Notes: generated by a model from the letters alone, not told the origin. DNA of 64,000 nucleotides from Clostridium lundense DSM 17049 (GCF_000619945.1 NZ_JHVC01000001.1:124001-188000); one strand, 5' to 3'; positions 27,347 to 37,683 are shown, counted from the stretch's first letter. Program-made: numbers and translations.

Positions 27347-28735
27347 ATGGTGGATTTTATAATAAAAGTACTCTTGGGTGCTCTTATATTTATTGTATTA
27401 ATAGGTCTAATGAATTGGCTTCGGTTAATAAGTGTTATAATGGGAATACTGGAGGGCTTTTTTAAAAGTTTATTTAGTTATTTTGAGGGAGCTAAATTTA
27501 GTATAGGCAATGGGTATTCAGAAAGAGGAAGAAAAAAGTTTAGTGACCCAGCTAAAGAAAAGTATTTTTTTTATAAGCAATATGAGGACTTTAAGAATAC
27601 ATGGATAAGTTCTTCAGGAGTTAATAAAGGGAAAATACTAATGATGAAGAAAAAAATGCAGGAAAAGGGTGAAGTTAATTTTAGAAAATTAATAGCCTTT
27701 CAAATATCTTTATATGTATTTGGCAATATATTTAAATTAATTTATTCATTTATACATCTTTTAGTTATAACAATTATTAGTATACCTATTTATATATTTT
27801 ATTGTATAGTGAAAACAGTACATAAGCTAAGAAGGGTGAGAAGAAAAATATCAAATGTTTGTCCAAATTGCTATGAGAAATTTGAACTGCCTTATTATGT
27901 ATGTGTAAAGTGTGGAAGGGTACATAAAAATTTGTTCCCTAGTCATTATGGTATTTTAAGAAGAAAGTGTGTATGCGGAGAAGCTATTCCTTGTTCATTT
28001 TTGAAAGAAACAAATAAGGTTAAGGCTATTTGTCCATCATGTTCTAGAGAAGTCGAGGTTAAGGAAAATGTGCCAATATGTATATCTGTTATTGGCCCTA
28101 AAGAAATGGGAAAAACCCCTTTTATATTTTCAGCAACAAATGCCTTGCTAAATAATATTTCCGAGGAAAAGCAGTGGAATGTAAAAGCTTTAAAAGAAAG
28201 TTTTATAGATAATGACAATATAGATAATGAAGGTAAGGTATATAATATTTCTATAAATTCAAAGAAGTTTTTCAGTGAAAAGTTATTGTATATGTTTGAT
28301 GTTTCTGGAGAGTATTTCAATAATAAGGACAGTATTAAGAGACAAAAATATTATAGATATGTTGATGGATTAGTATTTATTATAGATAATTCATTTAAGG
28401 AAGCTGAAGAATATAACTTAAATATGTGTGAAGTAAATGATTTGCTTGATAGGATTATATTTACTCTAAGAGAAATACGTCAGATTAAATTGGATGAACT
28501 TATAGATATACCTATAGCAGTAGTAATTAACAATATAGATGGTAATACTCATGAGTTATTAGAAGAAGTAGAAGGAGAAAGGATAAAGAGAAAATTTCAG
28601 TACAATTTTTCTGATTATAAGTTTTTCTCAGGTAAATTCCTTAAAAGTTATGAGAATGGAGTAGAGGACAATACTCAGTATGTTAGTGAAACTGTAAAAT
28701 GGATTTTAAGTGAAGCAAGTAGAGAACTCAATTAA
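27347..28735 (+). CDS. Membrane-anchored Zn-ribbon GTPase
   Basis: A 462-residue protein from ATG 27347. TTG 27317 is possible, but neither has a strong ribosome binding site. It has a membrane helix or hairpin at 4-35, a cytosolic basic stretch, a second membrane region (120-156), then a Cys-rich zinc region (CPNC 172-175, CVKC 186-189, CVC 208-210, CPSC 229-232). The G domain has Walker A GPKEMGKT (250-257), MFDVSGEY (317-323) and NNID (395-398) where G4 NKxD is expected. LIDIPIAVVINNID mirrors LIDIPVAVAFSKID of GTPase 1, so they are paralogues. It probably tethers the system to the membrane. Confidence 0.82.
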   Translation: MVDFIIKVLLGALIFIVLIGLMNWLRLISVIMGILEGFFKSLFSYFEGAKFSIGNGYSERGRKKFSDPAKEKYFFYKQYEDFKNTWISSSGVNKGKILMMKKKMQEKGEVNFRKLIAFQISLYVFGNIFKLIYSFIHLLVITIISIPIYIFYCIVKTVHKLRRVRRKISNVCPNCYEKFELPYYVCVKCGRVHKNLFPSHYGILRRKCVCGEAIPCSFLKETNKVKAICPSCSREVEVKENVPICISVIGPKEMGKTPFIFSATNALLNNISEEKQWNVKALKESFIDNDNIDNEGKVYNISINSKKFFSEKLLYMFDVSGEYFNNKDSIKRQKYYRYVDGLVFIIDNSFKEAEEYNLNMCEVNDLLDRIIFTLREIRQIKLDELIDIPIAVVINNIDGNTHELLEEVEGERIKRKFQYNFSDYKFFSGKFLKSYENGVEDNTQYVSETVKWILSEASRELN

Positions 28736-28758
28736 AGTTAGTAAGGGGTGTTACTATT

Positions 28759-30507
28759 TTGAAATCTAAAATTAAATTAACTTTTATTACAATTATTATA
28801 TTTATCCTTCAGATATTTTTAAATTCATTCTTTGTATTGGTTAAAGCCCAGACACTATCTTCAAATTTAGATGTAATTTTTGTACTTGATGCTAGTGGTT
28901 CTATGAAGAATAGTGACCCTGAAGATATAAGGATAGAAGCTATAAAAATGTTTTTGGATATGGCTCAACTCAAAGGAAACAAAGTAGGACTTGTGGCTTA
29001 TTCTGATGGTATAGTTAGAGAACATAACTTAAGTAACATAGACTCTAGTGAAGACAAAAATAGAATAAAAAATATGGCATCTAATATTCCATTTGGACAA
29101 AAAACTGATACAGGAGCAGGGTTATTAGAAGGTGCAAAATTATTAGATAGCGAACATAATAAAGCAAATAGACCTGTAATAATACTTTTATCTGATGGTA
29201 AAAATGATCCTTTAAGAAGCAGTGCTGAGTCCTTAAATGATTTAAATAAAGGAATTAATTTGTGTAAAGAAAAGGGGTATCCAGTATATACTATAGGATT
29301 AAATTATGATGGTACTGTAGATAAAGCTCAGCTAAGTGAGGTATCAAATGGGACTAAAGGAAAAAACTATATAACCAATACTGCTGCAGATTTACCTAAA
29401 ATTTTAACAGATATATATGCAGACAACTCAAAGTTAAAAGTGCAGGATAAAGGAACTATAAAATTAAATGGAAATTTTCAAGAATTAAAAATTGATATTC
29501 CAAATGCTAATGTGTTAGAAGCAAATATATCTATGATTTCAGATAAACCAGTAGAAGTAAAACTTATTAATCCAAAAGGAACGGAGGTTCCGATACCTTC
29601 TTCAAATGCTGAGTTTACTCATTCAAAAAAATATTCAATGCTAAAAATTATAAAACCTGAAGAGGGACAGTGGACTCTTAAGGTAAAGGGAGTAAATGGA
29701 AGCAGTATAAAGGTAAGTTATGTGTTTAATTATGATATTCAAATAGAAGGAAAGTTTACTCCAAGTAATGCTCATAAAGGAGATAAAGTAAATGTAGAAG
29801 CTTACTTTGTTAATAATGGTCAAAAGGTTTCAGACAAGGAACTTTATAATAAAGTAAAAGGAAAGTTAATTATAAAGAATTTAAAAGATAATTCTATAAA
29901 AGAAGTACCATTAACTATTGAAGGAGATGCATTTAAAGGAGAATATTCAATCCCAGATAGTGAAAAATATGAGCTTAAGGTAAGAGTAGATGGAGATAGT
30001 TTTTATAGAGAAAGCTCTTCTGTAATTGTAGGGGGAGCGAATACCACCTCTGCTGCTAATAATACTCCTAAGGAAAGCATTTTTAAAAAGCCTTTATTTT
30101 GGGGAATAATTGGAGTTGTAATTTTAGCTATAATTTCTGCTGTAATAATGAAGATGGCTAAAAGGAAGCGTGTACATGGATTTGGGCGTGTAGAGATTAA
30201 AATTAAAGATGAAACCACCAATGAAATATTACAGCCTCAATTTAGAAGTTTAAAAGGATACAGAGGAAGTTTTTCATTATTTGAAGTATTAGGACTTAAA
30301 GAAGAATATGAAGAAACAGAGGGTGCAAGATTTATATTTAGAAATGACGATAGTATAGAACTTGTTAATAAATCAGAATGTGTTGTTCAAAAATCAGGAA
30401 GAAAATTAAATAAGGATTCTAATGTAAGATTATATAATGGAAACAAAGTAACAGTAGTATTAAACAAAATTTCAAAGAGTGTAACTGTGGAATTTTATTC
30501 TAAATAG
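28759..30507 (+). CDS. Extracytoplasmic vWA protein with cytosolic FHA-like tail
   Basis: A 582-residue protein from TTG 28759 (aaggggtg upstream). A signal peptide (1-30) is followed by a von Willebrand A domain with intact metal site (DASGS 44-48, the TDTGAG threonine, LLSDGKND). A beta-rich region (about 225-430) leads to one membrane helix (about 445-464), with KMAKRKR marking the cytosolic side. The 118-residue tail ends IELVNKSECVVQKSGRKL...VRLYNGNKVTV, resembling a degenerate forkhead-associated fold. It could pass an outside binding event to the cytosolic GTPases. The FHA suggestion is weak. Its partner is the vWA protein at 36418. Confidence 0.82.
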   Translation: MKSKIKLTFITIIIFILQIFLNSFFVLVKAQTLSSNLDVIFVLDASGSMKNSDPEDIRIEAIKMFLDMAQLKGNKVGLVAYSDGIVREHNLSNIDSSEDKNRIKNMASNIPFGQKTDTGAGLLEGAKLLDSEHNKANRPVIILLSDGKNDPLRSSAESLNDLNKGINLCKEKGYPVYTIGLNYDGTVDKAQLSEVSNGTKGKNYITNTAADLPKILTDIYADNSKLKVQDKGTIKLNGNFQELKIDIPNANVLEANISMISDKPVEVKLINPKGTEVPIPSSNAEFTHSKKYSMLKIIKPEEGQWTLKVKGVNGSSIKVSYVFNYDIQIEGKFTPSNAHKGDKVNVEAYFVNNGQKVSDKELYNKVKGKLIIKNLKDNSIKEVPLTIEGDAFKGEYSIPDSEKYELKVRVDGDSFYRESSSVIVGGANTTSAANNTPKESIFKKPLFWGIIGVVILAIISAVIMKMAKRKRVHGFGRVEIKIKDETTNEILQPQFRSLKGYRGSFSLFEVLGLKEEYEETEGARFIFRNDDSIELVNKSECVVQKSGRKLNKDSNVRLYNGNKVTVVLNKISKSVTVEFYSK

Positions 30508-30530
30508 ATGCAAAAAATGGAGGGTTTTTT

Positions 30531-33500
30531 ATGAATACAAGAGTCAGAGAACATCTTCAAGACCTTGAAGTTAAAAAGGGCGGGGGGATTGTAAGTGATA
30601 AGATAAGAATAGAAACTATATCAAATCCAATGCTAATAATAGGACTTGGTGGAACCGGTATAGATGCAATGCTTAGACTTAAATATCAAATAAATAAAAG
30701 ATTTGTACTTGAAGAGGATAAACTTTCAAATACAAGAAAGGATAAGCCTAAGAAAGTGGAATTTTTAGGTTTTGAAACAAATCAAAAAGAAAAAAATAAG
30801 AAATATCCAGCCAACTTTGGAATGGGCCTTGATCCCCAAAGTGAACTAGTAATGCTTTCGAATGCAGAAGTAAGATCCATATTAAATGATCGTGAAATAT
30901 TAGATGATTCTATAAAAGAATGGTTAGCACCAGAACTATCAGCAGAAAGTGGAGTTGATGGTGCAGGTGGTATAAGACAATTAGGAAGACTGCTTTTATT
31001 TACAAAAATAAATGAAATAGTAGATTGCCTAGAAAAGAAAATAAGACTTCTTTTAGAAGATAGTGAAGATATTTTGCATGTATTTGTTTTATCAGGATTA
31101 GCAGGCGGAACTGGTAGTGGAACTTTTATTGATATTACTTATATAGTAAGAGGAATTATGAATAATATCTATGGTTCCAAGGGAGAAGACAAGGTTAATA
31201 TAATGGGGTATTTATTTACTCCAGATGTTAACTTATCAAAGGCATCAGATAATCAAACATCACAGTCCTACATTATAAAAAATGGATTTGCAGCACTTAA
31301 AGAGTTAGATTATCTTATGGGTATAGGAGATAGACATGAAAGATTTAGACAAAGATATAGAAATAGACTTACCGTAGATTCTCCAATGCCTCCATTTAAT
31401 TTATGTCATTTAATATCTGCTACAAACACTTTAGGAAGACCTATGAGTAATGCTTATGACTATTGTATGAATGTTACTGCAGAAAATATAGTAAACTTTA
31501 TGTCAAATGAAGTTAGGGAATCTGGTGGAGAGTTTGCTATACAGGACTATATAAGCAATTTAAAGCAGAATACAGACAATATGCCAAAGCCTTATATGTC
31601 AAATTATAAGTATGTAATGATAGGAGCATCAGCAGCAGTACTTCCTATTGAAGAGATAACTACATATATAGCCTTTAAGATTTTTGAAAAGATGCAATAT
31701 ATGTTTGAAAAAGCGCCAGAGGAAAAGGATGTAGATCAGTTTATAAGACAGATCAGGTTGGATGAGGATTCTGTAATAGAAAGATTTGAATTGCACCTTC
31801 AAAATAGAGAACCTATTTCAGGCTATGAGGATAGGGATAGATATAGTTTTGACAATGTTATAAAAAAACAGGCAGTAAATATTGATGAGGAAATGAAGGA
31901 GTTTTTAAGAGATTGTATTAATGAATATAATAAGGTGAAAACTCAATTTCCAGGAGAAATTTTAGGCAATGTAAAAGAGATGATAAATGCCATATTTAGA
32001 GATCCTAGTAAAGGTCCATTTTATGCATCAAGAATGTTATTTTCAAAAGGTTTTTGTATAATAAAGACTTTAGAGGCTGAGATAACTGCATTAGAGGAAA
32101 GACTTTCTAATGTTTCCAGGGAAATAAAAATAAGCAGAGAAGATGCTGAAGATAAATTAGTTGAGGCCAAAAAGGCAATTTTATTTACAAAGGAAAGAAA
32201 GAAAAATGACTATATAGAAGCTAAGAGTGATGAATATATCTTAAGAGCAGAAGAAGAAAGACTCTTTAGAATGATAGAGTTCTATAGAAATGTAATATCA
32301 GATTTAAGTGATTTAAATAGCAACATATATAGAGTGTATACTGAAATACTTAATGAATTAAGTAAAATATTTAAAGAAGACGGGGAAATATTATCCAATG
32401 GGGAGGAAATAGAAGGAGCTCTTGGAAGAAGCTATTCATGGACAGTAGTAAATGTACCAGATTTAACAGATTATATTGAGAAAATAGTAAATAAAGATAC
32501 TGCAGATGAAATAGTTAGAAGATTTTCAAGCAAGCTTTTGGAAGAGTCTCAAAAGTGGATTGATGATGTTCATATTGATGTAGTTGGAGCAGTATCAAAC
32601 TTTGTATCTGAAGAATATGGAGATGTAATAACTCAATCCATGGAAGATTTCCTAGCTTTAGAATATGGAGAAGATAAATCCATAATAAGTTTAATTAAAG
32701 ATGAAATTGCTCCAAAGCTTGATAAGGATGCAGTGCCAATTTTTCATTTAAATAATATGGAAGCGCTTAATTTCCCTTCATGGAGCATGGTTTCTGTTCC
32801 TAGAAATGCAAAGAAAATTCTTGAGGGAATAAAGGAATATAAGAAAAATGCTAATACAGGAAGTTCTCTTAATATAAAAGAAAGTATGGTAACTAATAGG
32901 ATATTCTGGCTAAATACTAGAAATGGAGTGCCTCTTTATTCATATTCTCCAATAAAACATTATGAAGAAATTTATGAAAGCTCATTATTTGGATATGATG
33001 GGGTAGGGAGACACTTATATCAAAGTAGAGAAAGAAACTGGGTTTACTTGCCTTCGCCAATTCCTGAACAAAGTTGGGGGTCAACTTATTGCAATGAAAG
33101 AATAAAGAAATATAATGAAGAAGTAAGAGAATTATTTGACCGTGGTCTTCAGCTAGGATGTATTGTAAATGTTGAAGGAAGCAGCAATGTAAAATATAAA
33201 TGTAAAGTTACAGAAGAATTTAATATTGATGAATTTATGGAAAAGTATTCAATCAATATGAAAGATGACAAAGTAAATGTAGCGGAAGTAAGAAGAGCTT
33301 TAGCAGATATAAAAGAACTTTTAGATAAAGGATTAGTTCCAGTTGAAAATTCTGATGTTCAAAAATATTATATTTATGAAAGTAGTAGTGAAGAGAGAGC
33401 AAAGAATAATTTAATAAGAACACCAGAGCTTACAAAGCTTGCAAGAAGAGAAGTTGAAAAATATGAAAGTATTATAGAAAAGAAAAATGAACTGGAAGGT

Positions 33501-33938
33501 ATAATAAATAATTTAAATAAGGCTGAAATGGATATGGATAGTTTCCTTAGAGCTTTATACACAGATACTATAAAGAAGGCAGGACTGCTTTATGTTTATA
33601 ATGGAGGAGAGGAAAGCAAGGTAGATATAGAGCCATTTATAAATACATTAAAGCAGAAGGAATATCAACATGAAGCTATATTTAGAAAATATGTAAGTCT
33701 TGATGAAAAAGAAAAAAGTATTGTAGATAAGACATCAGATAAAAAGCTAGAGCAGTTATCATTAGAAGATGATGCAAAGACTTTAAGAGAAAATGTTAGT
33801 GAACTTTTAGAAAAAACTAAAGCTACTGTAGATGAATTAGATACAAGAAAATATCAGCTTGTAAATGGAGAAGAACTTTTTGCATTCTATAGTAATATGC
33901 TTAAAACTATTCAAGAAGTGAAAAAACAATTAGATTAG
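30531..33938 (+). CDS. Large tubulin/FtsZ-like GTPase
   Basis: A 1135-residue protein with ggaggg before the ATG. The N-terminal Rossmann glycine loop GLGGTGID (38-45) and the tubulin signature AGGTGSGTF (191-199) are both intact, so GTP binding is expected. This is the pattern of the tubulin-like (Tubulin_2-type) bacterial family, much longer than FtsZ (about 380). After the tubulin core (about 1-420) come long helical and coiled-coil parts (about 520-640 and 970-1130). It may polymerise or form a complex with the 780-residue protein that follows, which aligns with its core but lacks these glycines. Confidence 0.85.
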   Translation: MNTRVREHLQDLEVKKGGGIVSDKIRIETISNPMLIIGLGGTGIDAMLRLKYQINKRFVLEEDKLSNTRKDKPKKVEFLGFETNQKEKNKKYPANFGMGLDPQSELVMLSNAEVRSILNDREILDDSIKEWLAPELSAESGVDGAGGIRQLGRLLLFTKINEIVDCLEKKIRLLLEDSEDILHVFVLSGLAGGTGSGTFIDITYIVRGIMNNIYGSKGEDKVNIMGYLFTPDVNLSKASDNQTSQSYIIKNGFAALKELDYLMGIGDRHERFRQRYRNRLTVDSPMPPFNLCHLISATNTLGRPMSNAYDYCMNVTAENIVNFMSNEVRESGGEFAIQDYISNLKQNTDNMPKPYMSNYKYVMIGASAAVLPIEEITTYIAFKIFEKMQYMFEKAPEEKDVDQFIRQIRLDEDSVIERFELHLQNREPISGYEDRDRYSFDNVIKKQAVNIDEEMKEFLRDCINEYNKVKTQFPGEILGNVKEMINAIFRDPSKGPFYASRMLFSKGFCIIKTLEAEITALEERLSNVSREIKISREDAEDKLVEAKKAILFTKERKKNDYIEAKSDEYILRAEEERLFRMIEFYRNVISDLSDLNSNIYRVYTEILNELSKIFKEDGEILSNGEEIEGALGRSYSWTVVNVPDLTDYIEKIVNKDTADEIVRRFSSKLLEESQKWIDDVHIDVVGAVSNFVSEEYGDVITQSMEDFLALEYGEDKSIISLIKDEIAPKLDKDAVPIFHLNNMEALNFPSWSMVSVPRNAKKILEGIKEYKKNANTGSSLNIKESMVTNRIFWLNTRNGVPLYSYSPIKHYEEIYESSLFGYDGVGRHLYQSRERNWVYLPSPIPEQSWGSTYCNERIKKYNEEVRELFDRGLQLGCIVNVEGSSNVKYKCKVTEEFNIDEFMEKYSINMKDDKVNVAEVRRALADIKELLDKGLVPVENSDVQKYYIYESSSEERAKNNLIRTPELTKLARREVEKYESIIEKKNELEGIINNLNKAEMDMDSFLRALYTDTIKKAGLLYVYNGGEESKVDIEPFINTLKQKEYQHEAIFRKYVSLDEKEKSIVDKTSDKKLEQLSLEDDAKTLRENVSELLEKTKATVDELDTRKYQLVNGEELFAFYSNMLKTIQEVKKQLD

Positions 33939-34001
33939 GCACATTAAAATAAATAACAAGTCAATTATCGACATGTGTCCTAATTAAGAAAAGAAGGGGA
34001 A

Positions 34002-34026
34002 GAAGGTAAGGTAATACCTTACCTTC
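34002..34026. promoter_or_regulatory. Perfect 12-bp-stem hairpin between tubulin-like genes
   Basis: gaaggtaaggta (34002-34013) and its exact complement (34015-34026) are separated by one base. There is no T-run. It lies 31 bases before the next start. Like the palindrome at 27268 it divides the cluster into blocks and may set mRNA processing or stability. Confidence 0.7.
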
Positions 34027-34057
34027 AATGTGTTAATCATGCTCGGGAGGAATTTAT

Positions 34058-36400
34058 ATGAACAAAATATTGATGGATTTTGCCAATAATTATGCTTTAA
34101 ATATGGATAGAAAGATTTTTAGTAAGGATGCTCAAAGAAATTCTCAAAATCCTATACTTTTTGTGTTTATAGGAGATGGTGTAAGTGAAGCTGCATCCTT
34201 TATTAACAATATAAAAGATAGATGGAACAATGGCGATGGAATAGTTTTTATAAATATATCTACTAAGAACATAGAGGATAATATAAATATAGTTAATTTC
34301 CAAATTCCTTATGAGCTTCAAGATAAAAAAACTTTAAGAAAAAATATAAAGGATAGATTTTATAATGATAGTAACCTTCTTGAAAATTTAAATAAAAAGC
34401 TTACTACAGTGAGAGATAAAATACTAAGCTCAGGAGAAATGTTTAATTCATTTGAAACTCTTAGCATATCTGTTGTAACAGCAGCAGATGATCCTTTAAA
34501 TATAATACTTCCAGAGCTATCAATGCTTATAAAAAAGAGAATGATGGAAGTATTTAAAAGTTCTCTAATGGATTTATATGTACTTATTAAGGAACAAAAC
34601 ATAGAGGATGAATTTTATTCAAAAGCCTTTGCAGTTAGTTTTTTTAGAGAAATTGAATATATTCAAAGTAAGAATTTTATCTTTAATGAAAAGATAGATA
34701 TATATGGAGAAGAAAGAAAATTAGCTGTAGAAGAAAGAGGACCAGTATTTTATATTACATATTTGCTAGAAGAGAAAAATGAAAAAGGACTAATAACTAA
34801 AAGATCTATGGAAAATAACTATGAAATAATATCTTATATTAGTCTTTTGAAAAACATAAGGATAGACGAGGAAACTTATTCAGATGTAGAAAATCAATAT
34901 TACGATAATACTAGATTTAAGGTAAATATAAACTCTAATTCTTTAGAAAATGGTAAAAATATATATGCAACTGGGGGACTGGCAAAAGTAAAAAGACCTA
35001 ATGAGGCTATTGCTGCATCAGTTACTAGAGCATTTTATGAAAATATGTTGAATAAAATGATTCTATTTTCTAAAAAGGATAAAAACTTTATAGAAAATAT
35101 ATTGAAAATACATGAGGATGATTTAAGCTTAATTGCAGAAGAGTTAATGCCTAAGGCTGTAGAAGTTAATGATATGATGAGTATAATGACTTCTAAGTTA
35201 AAAAATGATATTTATAAACTTTCAATAAGAGAGGCAGAAGAAATATTATATGGAAGCAGATGTGAAGAGTTTTTTACCCAAAACTTTGTAAAAAATGCTA
35301 AGAGTAATTTAGAATATATGAATCTTAAAGATAGAATAAAAAATTCAATCTATAAAGATGTAATAAAAAATGAAGCTTTAGGAGTATATTCTGCGTGGGC
35401 TTGGACTTTAGAAGAAGGTCAGGGAATAAGGTGTATAAGAGAATGTAGAAATTTACTTAAGAAAAATATTCAAAATGTGAATAAAAACATTGAGAATATG
35501 TATGAAAACAGAGCTGTAGAAGGGTTTAATATTAAAAGTATATTTTTTAAAGATGAAAAGGTTAAGGAAGTAAAGAAAAATATATTCGATGTATATGAGA
35601 AAAAAGTTGAACTTTTAAAACTGCAAATTATAGATGAAGTTCTAGAAGAATATGAAAATAGTTTACTTAAAATAAATGAGGAGACTTCAATTTATATAAA
35701 AGGGTTAAACGAAATTAATAAGCTATTAAAGGATTATGAAGATGAAGTTGTAAAAAAACAGGATGAATATACTGGTCAAAATATAAAGGCTTATTATGAG
35801 AATGTAGTGAAGAATATAGTTTTACAGATGGAAAAGATACAAGGAGAAGGTTTTTATTTTAAGGACAAATATATAGGTAATGTGTATGATATTTTGAAAC
35901 AAGGACAGGAATTTTTATTTCAAAAGCTTATACAATTTTGTAGTAAGTACATTTTATGTAATGAAGAATTTTATAAACCTTTTGAGGAAGAATTTAATAA
36001 AAGAGCTAATGTGGATATAATGGATTGTAATAGTAAAGTACTCTCAAAGGAAGAACTCTACAAAAAACTCTTTAATATACTAGATGAAAATTCTGCTTAT
36101 AAGGCATACATAATGAATTATGATGTAAGAGCATATGAAGAAAAATATTTCTTTGGGGATTATGAAAGTAATTTTATAAAATATGCATTTCATTTTGATA
36201 GAGAAATAAGGAATCATAAAATTGGATATATACATGAGAAAAGAGCCAGTGGAATTGAAAAATTGAGTTTGATGGGTGGATTTGCGGCTAAAGATGTAGT
36301 GTATATTAAAAATGCTTTTGAATGCTATAAATATTGTTTAGAAAAAGAATATGAACTTCATGGAATAGATGAGGATAAGTTACCAGATTTGAATATTTAG
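34058..36400 (+). CDS. Diverged tubulin-like paralogue without GTP-binding glycines
   Basis: A 780-residue protein with gggagga before the ATG. No family was recognised directly. Its first 350 residues can be aligned by eye with the tubulin-like protein at 30531: PILFVFIGDGVSEAAS against PMLIIGLGGTGIDAM, VVTAADDPLNIILPELS where the partner has VLSGLAGGTGSGTFIDI, SKAFAVSFFREIEYI against IKNGFAALKELDYL, and GGLAKVKRPNEAIAASV against GASAAVLPIEEITTYI. The signature glycines are absent, so it is probably nucleotide-free. The rest is helical with coiled coil (about 480-600). A pseudo-tubulin subunit pairing with the active one is inferred. Confidence 0.7.
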   Translation: MNKILMDFANNYALNMDRKIFSKDAQRNSQNPILFVFIGDGVSEAASFINNIKDRWNNGDGIVFINISTKNIEDNINIVNFQIPYELQDKKTLRKNIKDRFYNDSNLLENLNKKLTTVRDKILSSGEMFNSFETLSISVVTAADDPLNIILPELSMLIKKRMMEVFKSSLMDLYVLIKEQNIEDEFYSKAFAVSFFREIEYIQSKNFIFNEKIDIYGEERKLAVEERGPVFYITYLLEEKNEKGLITKRSMENNYEIISYISLLKNIRIDEETYSDVENQYYDNTRFKVNINSNSLENGKNIYATGGLAKVKRPNEAIAASVTRAFYENMLNKMILFSKKDKNFIENILKIHEDDLSLIAEELMPKAVEVNDMMSIMTSKLKNDIYKLSIREAEEILYGSRCEEFFTQNFVKNAKSNLEYMNLKDRIKNSIYKDVIKNEALGVYSAWAWTLEEGQGIRCIRECRNLLKKNIQNVNKNIENMYENRAVEGFNIKSIFFKDEKVKEVKKNIFDVYEKKVELLKLQIIDEVLEEYENSLLKINEETSIYIKGLNEINKLLKDYEDEVVKKQDEYTGQNIKAYYENVVKNIVLQMEKIQGEGFYFKDKYIGNVYDILKQGQEFLFQKLIQFCSKYILCNEEFYKPFEEEFNKRANVDIMDCNSKVLSKEELYKKLFNILDENSAYKAYIMNYDVRAYEEKYFFGDYESNFIKYAFHFDREIRNHKIGYIHEKRASGIEKLSLMGGFAAKDVVYIKNAFECYKYCLEKEYELHGIDEDKLPDLNI

Positions 36401-36417
36401 ATATGGAGGTGGGGAAC

Positions 36418-37683
36418 GTGACAGAAAAGAGAATAAATTTAACTATGGTAGTTATGAGTTTAATTGGTGGAGTAATAGGATTTATAATAGGAGAATTAAT
36501 ACTTATAAATTACGGATATAAGTTTTCCAATATTGTACTTATGGGATTGTATTTTGGAATATTAGCTTTTTGTATAGGGATAATGTGTCTTATAGGGGAA
36601 TGGATAAACCCAAGATTAAATGGACATGGATGGAGAAATAATTATTTAAAGACATCCTTTAAGTTTTTAATTCCAAGTACCCTAATTTTTATGTTCATAA
36701 TAGGTATGCTTTTTCAGTTTATATATGGAATGAGTATAGGAAGTAGCAAGAAAATAGATGATGTAGTTATGCTTCTAGATACATCTGGAAGCATGAAGGA
36801 AACTGATCCAGACAATGAGAGATTTAGGGCTACGTTAAATTTAATAAGCAATATGGATGAAAAAAACAAGGTAGCTATATATAAATTTGATGATACTGTA
36901 GAACAAATATTACCTATGACTGAGGTTACGCCAAATATAAAAGATGTAGTAGAAGATGCTTTAGAGAAATATGAAAAACCAAATGGAAAAACAAATATTA
37001 AAGAAGCCCTTATAAAGGGATATGATGAAATTAATAAAAATTCAAGTGTTGATAGAAATGCTATGATGATTTTATTATCAGATGGTGGAGACAATTTTAA
37101 CCTTAGTGAAGAATTTGATAATGTTATGGAGCCTATTAAAAAGTCAGGTATAGCAGTATATACTATTGGAATGAATAAAGATACTGACTTTACTATGTTA
37201 AAAAATATATCTAGAGAAACTGGCGGAAACTATTATAATGTAAATGACGTAAAAGATTTAAAGAATGTGTTTTATAAAATATATAATGACAGACAACAGA
37301 GAATTCTCGTAGATAAAAGAAATGGTGTTTTTATAAATGAGAGCGTATATATGATACTTAGAATTCTATTAATATCCATGATTGGATGTTTAATACCTTT
37401 AAGCGTAAGTTTGGTATTTGATAACAAGAATTTACTTAAAGGATTTATTATAGGTGGGATTATTTCAGGTGTATTAGCAGGATTGATTTTAGAATATGGA
37501 TTTTTAAATTATCCATGGCTAGGCAGGACATATAGATTTCTAGCAGATTTAATTGTGGCTACAATTTTTACACTTATTCCTGTAAAGGTAGATTTGAAGG
37601 ATTATTCTAAATGCTCATATTCTGGAAATGGAAAAAGAAGACATATAGAAGACAGGGAAAGTATCAATAATAAGTTTGATTAA
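36418..37683 (+). CDS. Polytopic vWA membrane protein
   Basis: GTG 36418 is preferred because ggaggtgg lies 7 bases upstream (ATG 36403 falls on that site). The 421-residue product has three N-terminal helices (about 10-30, 39-59, 83-104), a vWA domain with intact metal site (DTSGS 121-125, GKTNI threonine, LLSDGGDN), then three more helices (about 300-385) and a basic tail. The basic loop between helices 2 and 3 and the basic ends place the vWA domain outside the cell. It is the second vWA protein of the cluster. The metal-site half resembles that of the protein at 28759 (SGSMK.xDP). Confidence 0.85.
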   Translation: MTEKRINLTMVVMSLIGGVIGFIIGELILINYGYKFSNIVLMGLYFGILAFCIGIMCLIGEWINPRLNGHGWRNNYLKTSFKFLIPSTLIFMFIIGMLFQFIYGMSIGSSKKIDDVVMLLDTSGSMKETDPDNERFRATLNLISNMDEKNKVAIYKFDDTVEQILPMTEVTPNIKDVVEDALEKYEKPNGKTNIKEALIKGYDEINKNSSVDRNAMMILLSDGGDNFNLSEEFDNVMEPIKKSGIAVYTIGMNKDTDFTMLKNISRETGGNYYNVNDVKDLKNVFYKIYNDRQQRILVDKRNGVFINESVYMILRILLISMIGCLIPLSVSLVFDNKNLLKGFIIGGIISGVLAGLILEYGFLNYPWLGRTYRFLADLIVATIFTLIPVKVDLKDYSKCSYSGNGKRRHIEDRESINNKFD

